A DNA stretch of 64,000 nucleotides. Source: Micrasema longulum. Its lineage: Eukaryota; Arthropoda; Insecta; Trichoptera; Brachycentridae. The stretch covers positions 1-64,000 of the forward strand of contig JAGVSM010003662.1 of the NCBI GenBank assembly GCA_022494885.1, written 5' to 3'. The position numbers and the translations under genes were made by a program. Positions 41,500-54,000 of the stretch are shown here, in pieces (the first letter of the stretch is position 1; each line of letters opens with the position of its first letter). The notes under the pieces are model-generated. The model did not search any database. It saw nothing but the letters and a program-made list of their open reading frames with translations, and was not told the DNA's origin.

Positions 41500-42013
41500 A
41501 TTACAATTAATAATTACTATTGAAATAGGATATGACCTAATATTAACATCATCGATTCAGTATCGAAGATCCAAAATTCTGACCCTGCTTCACAACTTGA
41601 TTCCTATTTTTTCGCTCGGTTAATAAATAATAAAAAATGTTAAATCTTTTTTTTTTAAATTAGGAAGCGAATAATTATTTTAAAAATATATTACAAATCG
41701 CAAGTAAAACGAATTTAAGGTGACCAAAAATGTCATAATCCGGATTGTTTTTTTTTTTCAAAATGAGTGATGTTTTTTACATCGATTTTGATCAGTTTGA
41801 TCACGTGTTTTTGAATAAAATATTATTGTTGCTTTCTATGGGTTTGCGATGAGCGTTTCGTACTGTGGTTTCACAGTTTAATTTTAGTTTTTCATCTATG
41901 ACTTATTATCGCCCGTATTTTTGGAAATGAGATGAAGGTACGGGAGGGTGAAAGAAATAGGGTTGACATTTGTTAATTAATTCTAAAAACTATACTCTTA
42001 CAATTTTATCTCA
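41500..42013 (+). promoter_or_regulatory. DLST upstream region
   Basis: No gene. The 100 bases before the ATG contain GGGTGAAAGAAATAGGG, then AT-rich sequence. Promoter assigned by position only. Confidence 0.3.
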
Positions 42014-42067
42014 ATGGCGACTTCGTTCTTATCGAGCTCGGCTCGTTTTCTTAGAATTTATTCTGGG
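42014..42067 (+). CDS. DLST: DLST exon 1 (start codon)
   Basis: 18 codons, [18 protein letters not shown], a typical mitochondrial presequence start (Ser, Arg, no acidic residue). Donor GTAAGT, phase 0. Confidence 0.85.
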
Positions 42068-45000
42068 GTAAGTTAATGCACCGCTGCTGTCGAGCTGTCA
42101 TTATGTAATGGTTTTTGCATATGGTTTATTATGGTGATTGTAAATGAATCACATGTTTTTTTTCGTTAAACTTTAGTTCGCGAAGCCTTGGAATCCAATA
42201 AGTGTCCTTGGGAAAGTAGATAAGCACGGCCGCAGCTTCTGCTTGGCTGTCTCGAACAAGAGATCAACCCTATTGAGCCCTATTTCTAATGAGGACACAG
42301 TTTTCGAATGCAAAAAGTTTGTATTGTTCTTAAAGCTATGAGCTGTTTGACTCGAAGACCTGGGTGTTTTATTTGTATCATATTTTTTGCAGGCTTACGT
42401 CAAGGAGAAATTTTCATGCTTCAGGAATTCTATTCGAATCTCGTGATGTGGTAGCTCCCACGTTTCCCGATTCCGTATCCGAAGGCGATGTCAAGTAAGC
42501 TATGTTCTTATTACTAAATTAGAAATAAAACATATTCACCATGAATAAAACCATAACTTATTGTCAGTTTAATGAAACTCCATAAGAGTTTAAAATTGGA
42601 CAAACTGCACAATTCTAGCCATTAAAACGTTTTTTTGATTCCTCAAATGTTGAAAGAATGGAAATATTTATTTGAAACAATCTGACTGGGGAAAATATAG
42701 TACAAGTGAAAATGAAAACATTTTTTAAAAAATTGTTTTTTTTGCCTGTTTTAAGGAACAAATGCTGAATACTATTCTAAAAATAACCTTTTCTCACATT
42801 TTAATAAGTTAATTCAATAGAAAATTTGAATAGACATAGTTATTTCGCAGGCCATTTATTTTACCAATTTATTTTACCAATTTATTTAACCATTTATTAA
42901 ACAATAATTATTAAACAATTTATTAAACCAAGTCCCTTTTTAATTGATAAAGTAAACTAAAATAAAATAATTGCTGTACAGGATCGACCGAAAGATCGGT
43001 GAGAGCGTGCGTGAAGATGAAGTGGTTTGTGAAATCGAAACAGACAAGACCGCCATGCCTGTGATGGCTCCCGCTTCAGGAGTGATCGAGGAGTTCTACG
43101 TCCAGAGCGGGGACACCGTAAAGGCGGGGCAAAAGTTGTTCAGGCTCAAACTTGGGGCAGTGGAGGCCAAGGCTGCTCCCTCTGAGGCCAAGGCGACCGC
43201 CTCAGCACCGCCCCCACCTTCCCCGCCGCCATCCGCTGGAGCCCCGCCCCCCCCGATGGCCCCGCCTGTCGCTGCTGCCCCATCACCGCCGCCATCAGCC
43301 AGGGTACATTAAATTTTTGTTTAATTTTATGTATTGACGGTTAAAATTTGAAAAGTTTTCCTCAAATAGAAGATAGGGTGTTAAAAAAGCCTATATCTTG
43401 TTTTGTTAATATTTAATATTAATATATGCAGTATTATTTCGTGCATTTGGGATTGCTACATATCCTTATATAACTCATTAAGGCTGCAGTTTGATAAAAA
43501 GTAAGGAAATTATACAATGTTACCATTTTGAAACACCGTTCTTTTAAAATTGCGCTATTAATAAAATAAAGAAAATATACATTAGATAAAAATAATAATT
43601 TTCCAAGGTATTTCTGATACAAAATATACTTAAAAGTTTTATGTAACAAAAATATAATTACTTTTCGACTGACAGATTACGCCTCTTGAAATAAAGACTT
43701 AACTTACGTGCATTGGTACTCATGTAAAGATATAGTATTTAAGTATTTAGTATTTATTTATTTTGACAAGCCGGTTTCGCGGTTAAGTGGGTTTCATTAT
43801 TTTTCCTTTTATATTTTCTTTTCATGTTTTACCTTCTTTAATTAAAATATTAAAAATAAAATAAAATAATAATAACCAAAAAAAAAAGTAAAAAAAGATT
43901 TTAATGATTTAAAGGCAACAAATTTAGGGTTACTAAACTGTCAATAATTGTTTATAAAAAACATAATAATTAAAATATTTTAGTTCAAACCCTTTTTTAT
44001 GGAAAGATTTTTTTTTTTAATTTTGAGAAGAATATTTTGGCTGTAAATATTTAATTTTTATCACATTTAAAAAAAAAAATTGGAACTCCATTGATCGGTG
44101 GATATGAATATTGAAATCGCTTAGGGGGATTCTTTAAAGTGCCATTTTTATGCAACAAAAGACCATTTCGTCGGTGATACTGCAAAACCGCATAACTGTC
44201 GATTTGATTTTTTGGCCGGGGAACTTAAAAAGTGTTCTGTTAATATATTACTTACAATTTTAATCAACCTAAAATACCGCCGGAGTATCAGAAAAACTAT
44301 TATTATAATATTTAGAGTAAAAATAGCAATAATTTAAAACTAACGTGAATTTGTTTTATTTTAAATTTTTTTATTAATAAATTTCATAAAAGGTACATGT
44401 TTTTAAAAAAATTCTATACAGATCTACTTTTATACACCTAGTAAATGTTATCACTGTAACTCTCCAAAAAAAGAGACTAACTCTTGTACTTGGATTTCTT
44501 TAAAATATTTTCATATAAGAAACAGGTTATGTGGTATTGCAGTATTACTGACGATTTGTTATGAATGAGTCTCTGATGAATAATTTAAAACTTCCATTAC
44601 TATCGAGAAAAATAACAATAAATAACCTTTTATTCCTATCCAAATTATCAAATAATGTAATAAATATATTGTTCTGAACTGTCGAGTTTTATAAATGTTT
44701 GCATCCTACAAAGACTAACCAGACTTAATTCTTAGCTTTACATTATTATACTAAAAATTTGTTAGATTCATGAATGCACATGCAGGGGCTTGCAAATTAA
44801 TGCAGTGGTCATTTAGATCTGCTTTTTATGTCCTTGTTGATAAGCAAGTCCTGTATTCTAAAGGATAATCAATTGGGGACTTAATAAATAATTAGATATT
44901 TTCTTTTGTGCTTCTTGTTTTTGTATAGTGTTTCGTGTTTATATTGGAATATACATATGTTATTTGTGTATCCACGTAAAAGCGCTATGAATGTTAGTAA

Positions 45001-48000
45001 AATACATGTAGTTATTGTATTGAGAAATTAAATATTACTCAATCGAAATGCATGCAAATAATATATACATAATAACATTTCCATATAATAACAAAATGTT
45101 TGTGTAGTCTGTCTCAAAATTAAAACATCATTAAGATTTCCCACTAAGCTTGAAATGTATGTATCAATTAACTTTTCATTAGTGATGTATTAATAGTGTG
45201 TTTAGTCATAACAGATAATGATTATCACAAATTAATGATCAGTTATGAAATGTCTACCTTTTAAAAAAAATAAAATAATAATAGTAAACACAAAATAAAA
45301 TTTGACTATCTGAAAATGTGTGCACAAAATACCATCCTATAATTTATAGGGTCATTTTTATCTTGGAACGTACTACCCTTTTTTATCTACACAAAGCAGT
45401 TGATATAATATGGTAACAAAAATTATGTCTGTTTTTCTGTGAGATTAGCTTATCACAATACTGTGACTCCAAGATTGCTTAATCAATGTAACTTTCTTAT
45501 GTCATTTTGAAACCTTATCTAATGAAAGCAATTGCATTTTGGTGTAATTAGTAGTTATGATTCAGGGTGATAAATAAAGTTACTGCTTTATTTTTAAATA
45601 TGTACCTTTAAATAATTATATTAAATTACAATGAACTCTCATTAAAACTTTTACAATTCATTTCATTTATAGATATTTACACTTTAAAATTGTTGGTTGC
45701 ACTTACATTTTTTAGGTTTTCTTTCAGTAAAATGAAAAAGGAACATACCTATCGTGTTCTAAAACTAAATAGCGTTAGTAAAAAAGTTTATTTCAATTAT
45801 TATTTAAAGTGCTTGAAATTAAAAAGTTAGTACAAAATATTTCTCAACTTCTTTAATGCCGTGGGGCCGATCTTCAGTTAGACAAGATTTTTTGTGTAAT
45901 TTAGAGAATTTTAATATTTACTCATTTTGTAAACTTGCTATCTACTTCAATTCACCATATTTCAATAGGTATAATACTGAAGTGAAATAATTAATTACAA
46001 CTATGGCTTTGTATTAGAAAATTCTATGCAAAATATACGTTCAAATATCGATAGTTGACTGAAAAACTCAAATGTACCAGGCAAGCTCGCACGTGCAACG
46101 TGTCGAAGTCCGCCATGTGTTGACTTGTGACGATTCCTGGAACGTGTCAAAGCCAGACAAGTGTTGAGAAAAAAAACCTTTTTAAAATTAATATTGCGTT
46201 ATAGGGAATCCGCACTTGCCGGGGTCGCGATGAACAGGGTTACCTGTATTAAAATGAACATGTGTATGCAGATTTTGATAAAGTTATCTAAAATGTTTAA
46301 AACTTTGTATTATTTTGCATTTCTTTTTCCTTAGCCACCACCAGCACCAGTTTCCTCAATTCCTGTAGCTGCGATTAGACATGCTCAGGCTATTGATTCG
46401 GCATCAGTTAAGGTAACATTTTGTAACTATTTTACCCTTTTTATTTATTTATTTATTTATTCTTTTATTCAGGAAACATACAGTACGGTTACATAGTTTA
46501 ATACTTTACACAGTTAGACTTAACTCTAATGGACCAGTGAAGTTTCCATATTATATAATAATTATATGTAGAAAGTACAAAAAAGAGAAAAAAAAAACAT
46601 AAATAGAAGTTGTTTAAAAATTCAAATTAAAGTTTAAAAAAGTTATTTAAAAGTTTGTAGTTGGTATTTAAAAATAGAAATAATATTTAAAATTAAGACT
46701 TTTTTTGGAAAATTAATTAAAAGGTAACAATTAAAAGAAATAGTGAAAAACATGCTCAGATATAAAAAAAAAAAAACATTTTCAAAAAGGAAAAACATAA
46801 ATATACACATACATATTTTATGGGATAAATTTAAATCAATTTAAAAAACATCTTCAAAATTAATGACACATTATAGTAAGAGCAGCAATGTATTGATTTT
46901 ATATACATATACAATATAAGTAATCAAAAGTAGTTTCAAAGTATAAAAACATGTTAATGCAGCAGAGAAAAAAGAAAGAATAACAGGCATAGCAAGTTAT
47001 CTTTAAATTTAAAAAAAGCAATAAAAAAGCTAAGGTGCTGACATCACTGCTACCCATCTAGTTATATTATGACAGCCTCTTTCTTAAAATCTCATCCCTG
47101 CACATCAATACTGCACAAAATTTAGTTTGTCACTTCCTAGTGAAATTAACCTATATGTTGCAATTTATATTCAGATTTAAATCAAGTAAAATATTAATTA
47201 AAATTTAACACACAATGCCAAACCAGGGATGGAAAAAAATTAAATTACCAATGAGGAGGAAAACAGTCATAAAACTTATTTTACAAAGTTTATATAATTG
47301 TACAATGAGTTACTTAAAGGAATAAAAAAAAACAGCCTACGATTTTAAATAAATTTAAAAAAACATGTTTTTGATAGTATTACGTGTTATAAATTAAGTG
47401 TTTATATGAAGATCCTTATAAACATAATAAAGTATGAATAAATATACAACCTAGGATTAATTAAAATAATTGTTTTTTATTAATTTAGTCACGAAAACAA
47501 TGAACATAATAAATTATTGTATTTCATCAAGTTTGAAAACATGTTAGGTTTGCAAAACCTATAGTTTACTGTGTGCATATAGTATGTACATACTATCATA
47601 ACGAACCTAATATTTTAATTAGATTCCTCCAGCCGATTACAGTAAGGAAATTACCGGAACAAGGACTGAACAAAGGGTAAAGATGAACCGAATGCGACTA
47701 CGTATTGCGCAAAGATTGAAGGAAGCCCAAAACACTAACGCTATGCTCACGACGTTCAATGAAATTGACATGAGGTAATAATAAAATTTCATTTCCTTTT
47801 TACAATTTGTGATAATAAAGATTCATATCAGAGTAAAATATCACTAAATATGACTCTTCTAAATAAATTTCAAGACAAATTATTTATAAACTTATTTAAT
47901 TTAAACCAAAAATTAATCTGTTCATTTATTCATATGTAAAATTCAATTTATTTATACTAATGGATACAACATATGTAATGTGCCCTTGTGTACATCGTAA

Positions 48001-51000
48001 TATGTATGTAAGATTTATAAACAGTTTTAGATTTTGATTGCTTATAAAATTGTCTCATAGAACAACAACACATGTGTTTTACTTCAAATTTACGAGAGGT
48101 TGAATTTTTTTTTTAAGCTTTTTGTCACAACTCTATAAGTACAAAAGTATATATTTTGATACTCGGGTTAGTTACATATCTGTACCTCAGAGGATAAAAC
48201 ATAGGAGTCCACTCATTACCATTTTAAAGTTAAAAATGCAGAAATTATAGCAATAAGCTATTTTATATGTGAGTAAAACACCGAAGTCCACTTTCGTTAT
48301 ATAAATGCTTTTTTTAGTCGAAATAAAAATCTGAAGTCCACTTTGTTTTAGTGAAAAAAACATCAGTAGTCCTAGATGCGCTATTTTCAGATTATTATCA
48401 GAATTATTTTGCATTGAAAGTTCTTTAAAGATTGAAATTATCTCATTTAGTTCCAAAGTTATGTTTTGGAAATCGCACAATCACAAAATCTTGTTTCCTG
48501 AACATTTCGTTCAATGTGACTCCCGTAGTTTATCCTTCAAGGTACATATAGATGTTTCAGGGCCAGACCGCAAAACTTCAGAGGAACATTCCTCATGAAC
48601 GTTGAAAAAAATCCCAATAATTTTTTTACAAAAACGATTTAAAAAAAATCACAATTTCAAAATAGAGAAAATTCTTGATTTCTCGGACTAGCATCCCTTT
48701 CACAAACCACTACCCCTCCCTTACACAGCCGCTTCCCTTGTCCGCGTCTGGTGCGTATTGTTTTGTTGGTCAAATAAGTTTTTTATTGGAATTTTTTGTA
48801 TGGGAGGGGTAGGGGTATGTATAAGGGATGCTTGTCCCTAAAGTTCCATTCCACTCCATTTTCAAATTAAAGAAAAAAATATTTTTTATAAAAAAATATT
48901 AGGATTTGTTTTTAAGTTCAACGTGAGAAATGTTCCTCTGAAATTTTGCGGTCTGGCCCTGAAACACCGCCATAAAGCCTTTATAAAACCTTTTCAAGAT
49001 CAAATGTTAAAAAAGTCAATGTTGTATTTTTCGCACATCCATCATTCTATGATCACGCCGAAGTAAAAATTTTGCAGTAGATAGATCTTGAAATTAACTA
49101 TTGTGATGATATTTCGATCTTGGAAAGTCAAAATGATGAAGCTCCATTGATTAAGCACATTAATCACTAATGCCTACTAAACTGATATATTAAAAAAAAT
49201 ATACCTTTGTTTGAAAGTAGATAAAATATTTTATTTTTTAAGTTTTTGTAAAAACCATCAACACTTATATTGTGTGATTTATTACATAATTTCTTTTTTC
49301 GTATATGACATTCTAATAAGACTTGAAATATCGTTAGAGTTGATTTATATTTCTTGCAAAGCCAAGCTGTTTCTTCCGTAAGTTGGCGTATGTTCAAAGT
49401 GTCACTCATCCAATTGGTCAAAATAATTTCTTTATAGCATCTTTTTACAATGAATTTTCGATGGACTTTTGTTTTTATATATTTTAAAAATTAATGCTCA
49501 TTTAAATAATATTTGTTATGATAACATTAAATTATTTATTTAAAATGTGTACAGATTGGCCTGTAAAAATGCATTCTGAATTCTAATCTACTTTATTTGC
49601 CAACAATGTTTTGAGTTTATCCAAATTTTTGTAGACAAGGACTAGATTCAGCCTCCTAGGGGGCTGTTAATATTAACATATTACAGCAGAGATGAAGAAC
49701 ATTTTACAGAAGCAAATTGTCGCTTTAGTTGTTTTTTGTCGAACAGATCTTTTTTTTACAAAATCGAGTTAAGTGTACAGGTGTTCTGAGAAAGTCTTTA
49801 TTTATATAATTCAAATGAAAAAAAAAAAAAAAGTTTTAGGGCTTTTTTAACTAATTTTGTCTAAGTTGTGGTCATTATTTATGCCTATTTTGTATAAAAA
49901 AACTTAAAAGCTCTATTTCTGTAGATTTGTGTTTTGGTCTGTTGGATAAAAACAAATTGAAGCAACGAAATGTAGAAGTCTAGGCATCTACAAGTGAAAT
50001 AATTCAATGAGATGAATCTCACCTGCATCAACAAAGGTTTCAGCTCTTTAACTTCACAAACATCAACAGGTGGAAGAATTGAAGGAACATAGATGTTCAA
50101 ATATAATCGGAATGGTGAATGTTACACAGTGCGTAAAGTGGCCACTTAAATTACCCAATGACAGGTTATAAGCCATGTAGATGCCTAGACCTGTATGTTC
50201 TTCATATCTGTTGTAATATTTTACTTTATTTACAATTACTAGAGAAATATACTAATACATATGTAATGCAGTATATAATGTTCATCAACTTATATAACAT
50301 GTTGTTAGCCTCATGTATTGGTTAGTTACATTCTTCTACATATAAATCCAACACATAGTATATTTTTACTCACAAAAGTTTTGTGAATCTGCTGTTATTT
50401 TATATGACTTTCGAGTCTGATGCTTGCCAAATATACAAATACATACACAAATAAGTTTTAAAATAGATATAACAATTTTTACTCAAATCAGTATGCTAGA
50501 CATAAATAAAAAACAGCGTTTCCGATATTACTGATATAAAATATTATTTTTAAATTGTTTAAGGAAAATATTAATATTTTTGTTATTAAAAGAAAGATGG
50601 TCTTAAAAATGGATTAATGTTTACCATTTGATTCTGACTTATGTGTTAATTTTCAGTGAAATTATAAATTTCCGCAAAGCCAATTTGCCTGCATTCCAGA
50701 AGAAATATGGCATGAAATTAGGATTTATGTCCCCGTTTGTCAAGGCTGCCGCATACGCTCTACAAGATCAACCAGTTGTCAACGCCGTTATTGATGGAAA
50801 TGATATTGTCTACAGGTTTGTGAAACAGTTTATTGTTAGCAATTTCATTAATGACATGATTTTGTTTATTAAAAAAAAAACAGTCTTACGGGTTCTTCTT
50901 TTTCTTTCTTCTTCTTGACCCTAATTCTCTCCACTGCTGAATAAAGACCCTTTCCAAACGTCTCCGTTCCTTCCTATCGAGGCAATTTTATCGACCCATC

Positions 51001-54000
51001 TTTTTTGTGGCTTTCCAACACGTCTTTTGTTTGCCCATAATCTTCACTTTATTATTCTGGGTGTCCACCTGCCATCATTTTGCCTCGCCAAGTGTCCTGC
51101 CTACTACCATCTTAATTTTGCTGCCCAATGCATGATATTTGCGGCTCCGGTTCGGCGCCTCATTTCTTAATTATTATTTTTTTTAAAGAAATATTAGCGC
51201 TCTTATAATTTGACCAAATATTTCGATTTTGGTGGCCATTTACAACGAGTTGTAAATAACTCACTATTAGAAAATGGAAATTAAGTTGGGGTAGAGTGGG
51301 GCTCGAACCTGGGACCTCTGATCCGTGAGTCCGCAACGCTAGCCATGGGACCACAACCTGACTTAAATTTCTTAATCTATCTCTTAGATATACACCGAGC
51401 ATCTGTCTTACCATAGATCGTTGTGTGCACTTTAGTTTCTGGCTACTTTTCTGTGCTGCAGACATGGTTTCTAGTCCGTATCTTATTCTAAGTATTCGTC
51501 TTATGGGTTAACTCACTCGTCAAAACATTCCTAGATTAGTTTTTTGCATCTAAGTCTTGTAATTTTTATACCAATAGAATAAATAAGTCTATGGAGAGAT
51601 GGGAAACTGTTATAGCTAACCATGGTTTTTATTACTAACTGATATGATAAAAATTAGAAAAAAAAGTATTTGTTTTTAAAAATATGTAAAAAAAATTGCG
51701 TCAATCTTATAATATTACTTCACCGCTGATATGTAATAGTTATGCAATATTATTTCCATCCTAATATTTTTATATTTTACTAATTCATTTTTTACTTTCA
51801 CATAGATTTCCATGCTATTGATAGCACATACAAAATATGTATTTATGGAAATTCTTATCATTTAGTTATGTGCATATTAATAAAATTATCATGATGTTCT
51901 GTTTTGTATAATTACCATATTTCATCCTATCTCAGTAGTTGCTCTGTTAACCAAATTAGCATCACTATCACCGTTGATAACAAAATGTAAATAAAAACTG
52001 ACTTATTATTTATTATTGTTATTCCACAGTTATCTTTTTAATTAGACATCAGTTTTTCCATGTACATTTTATTAATTTTTGGGGAATAGGAAATAAAATG
52101 GAGTCATAATAAAACATGAAGCTGACGTTAGCTATAGTAAATTATGTAGCAAAAACTGGAGCATTTATTTATATGAATTTATAGTTATATTTGTAAATGT
52201 AAAAATGTCAGTTTTTGTCTTGAAAAAATCTCATGTGAGGCACTAGGTATTTTTTTTTTTGCCAATTTACAATACAGTCGAACTTGATTATAATGATCAT
52301 GGTACTAGCAAGATCTCAGATGTTTTTTTATTTTTTTTTCTTAAAAAGGAAATGTTTGAGTTCTTATGGTTTACCCAAATATTTTATTTTTGGGGACCAT
52401 TTTAATGGGGGATGTAATGAGGAAACATTTGTTGACATTTTAGTATGGTTTTCTCCATACATTTATTCACTTTTATAACAAGCTATTTCTCGGACATACC
52501 AACCATGTTCCCAACCATGTCGCCGGAAGTTAACATCTGCTATTTATATTTTCTTTTAAGAGCAACTTTTGTTTTTATGCCCCAATGTCCCGAATGTGCA
52601 GTTTAGTCAATTCGTTACATAGCTTGGAATTCTTTGGAATAGACCTTCCGGCTTTTTGTAGATCTCTTCGCCACTAAAACAGTTTGGGATGAAGATGGAT
52701 TGACATGGTTTAGCTCGAAGTCTTTTATGTTTGTTGTGTTTATGAATATATTGTATACCATTATTTTATTACCATTTTTTGTTTTTGGTACACAGTTTTG
52801 TATTCTTTTTGTTCAGTTTCTTGTATATATGTTTCTTCATGTAACTGTTGTAGTTGGCTTAGGCCGTATATACAATAGATAAATAAATAAATACTGAACA
52901 AAAGTATTGTCAACAATGGAGCAAAAACTCTTAAATTGTTTAAAAACATTATTTTCAAGATAAGAACCTAAGTAATAAAATTCGAACCGGGAGCCAACTT
53001 CAGACGGTTACCCCTGGGCATCGGGATCGAATTAAATTTATGACACTATGAAGTGTCTATGTACCTGATTGGTGTTTTCACTGACAGGATTGAAAAAGTA
53101 TCACACGTATGGTTTAAATAATGTGTGAAAAATCAAGCTTTGTGAACTCTGGCACCACATTATAATATTTACAACTTCTTTTGTAGGTTATGGATGACAT
53201 CCTCGATTCGGGAGTTTTTACAATGTTTTTCAGTTTTATAGTCAATCTCTTGTGATCAATTTTTGGGTGATCTCAGATCTAGAGCAGATCGGTTAAAAAC
53301 CAAACTTTGAATTTTAAACATGTCTACTAAGAAGAGGAAAGTGTCTTAATTCGTGAAAAAGTGGCAATTATTTGTGAAATGTGGGACGTGTTTACTAAGT
53401 TACAATATGTAATGGTAATTGGATTTTAAAAAACTTCTATTATGTGAAAGATTTATTGTGAAAAATTAGATCCTCAAATATTTATAATAGATTTGGGATA
53501 AAAGTTGTGTATTTTACTGACATCTCAAAAGAGATATTCAAATTTAAAAATTACAAAAAACTGCTTGGTGTAGAGATGTCATCTGGGCTTAAGTTTCTAG
53601 CATCCATATAGTTAGAAATAAGTTTTTCGACCTCATCAATGTTTGCATGTTTATTGAATGCTATTCAAAGCCTTTCTGTTGTATCTTTTCAGAGATTTTG
53701 TGGACATTTCTGTGGCTGTAGCAACTCCCAAAGGTCTGGTAGTTCCTGTTCTGCGTAATGTCCAAGACATGAATTATGCCGATGTTGAAATTGGTATCGC
53801 TGAACTCGGAGAAAAGGCCAAAAATGGTAGGGTTTTTGGTTGCAAGATCTAAAAAATAAATTTAATACTACCTTAACTCTTTGAACTCTGTTTTACACTT
53901 GCTGTTGAAACTAGGTTTGAATAAAATTTTCGCAAAAATACAGGTTACCCCCCCGTTGATCGCGGGGATACGTTCTGGACATGGCTGCGATAAGTAAAAT

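Larger units (their letters stand above)
43310..46330. other. DLST intron 4
   Basis: About 3 kb. Holds the TIR-bounded MITE (44168-44554) and, at 43766-43790, AGCCGGTTTCGCGGTTAAG, an inverse GAAACCGG PLE-type end. The rest shows nothing coding. Confidence 0.5.

Noticed and set aside
37488..42013. Shared bidirectional promoter of spn-E and DLST
   Set aside because: The starts are about 4.5 kb apart with a LINE relic between them, too far for a shared core promoter.
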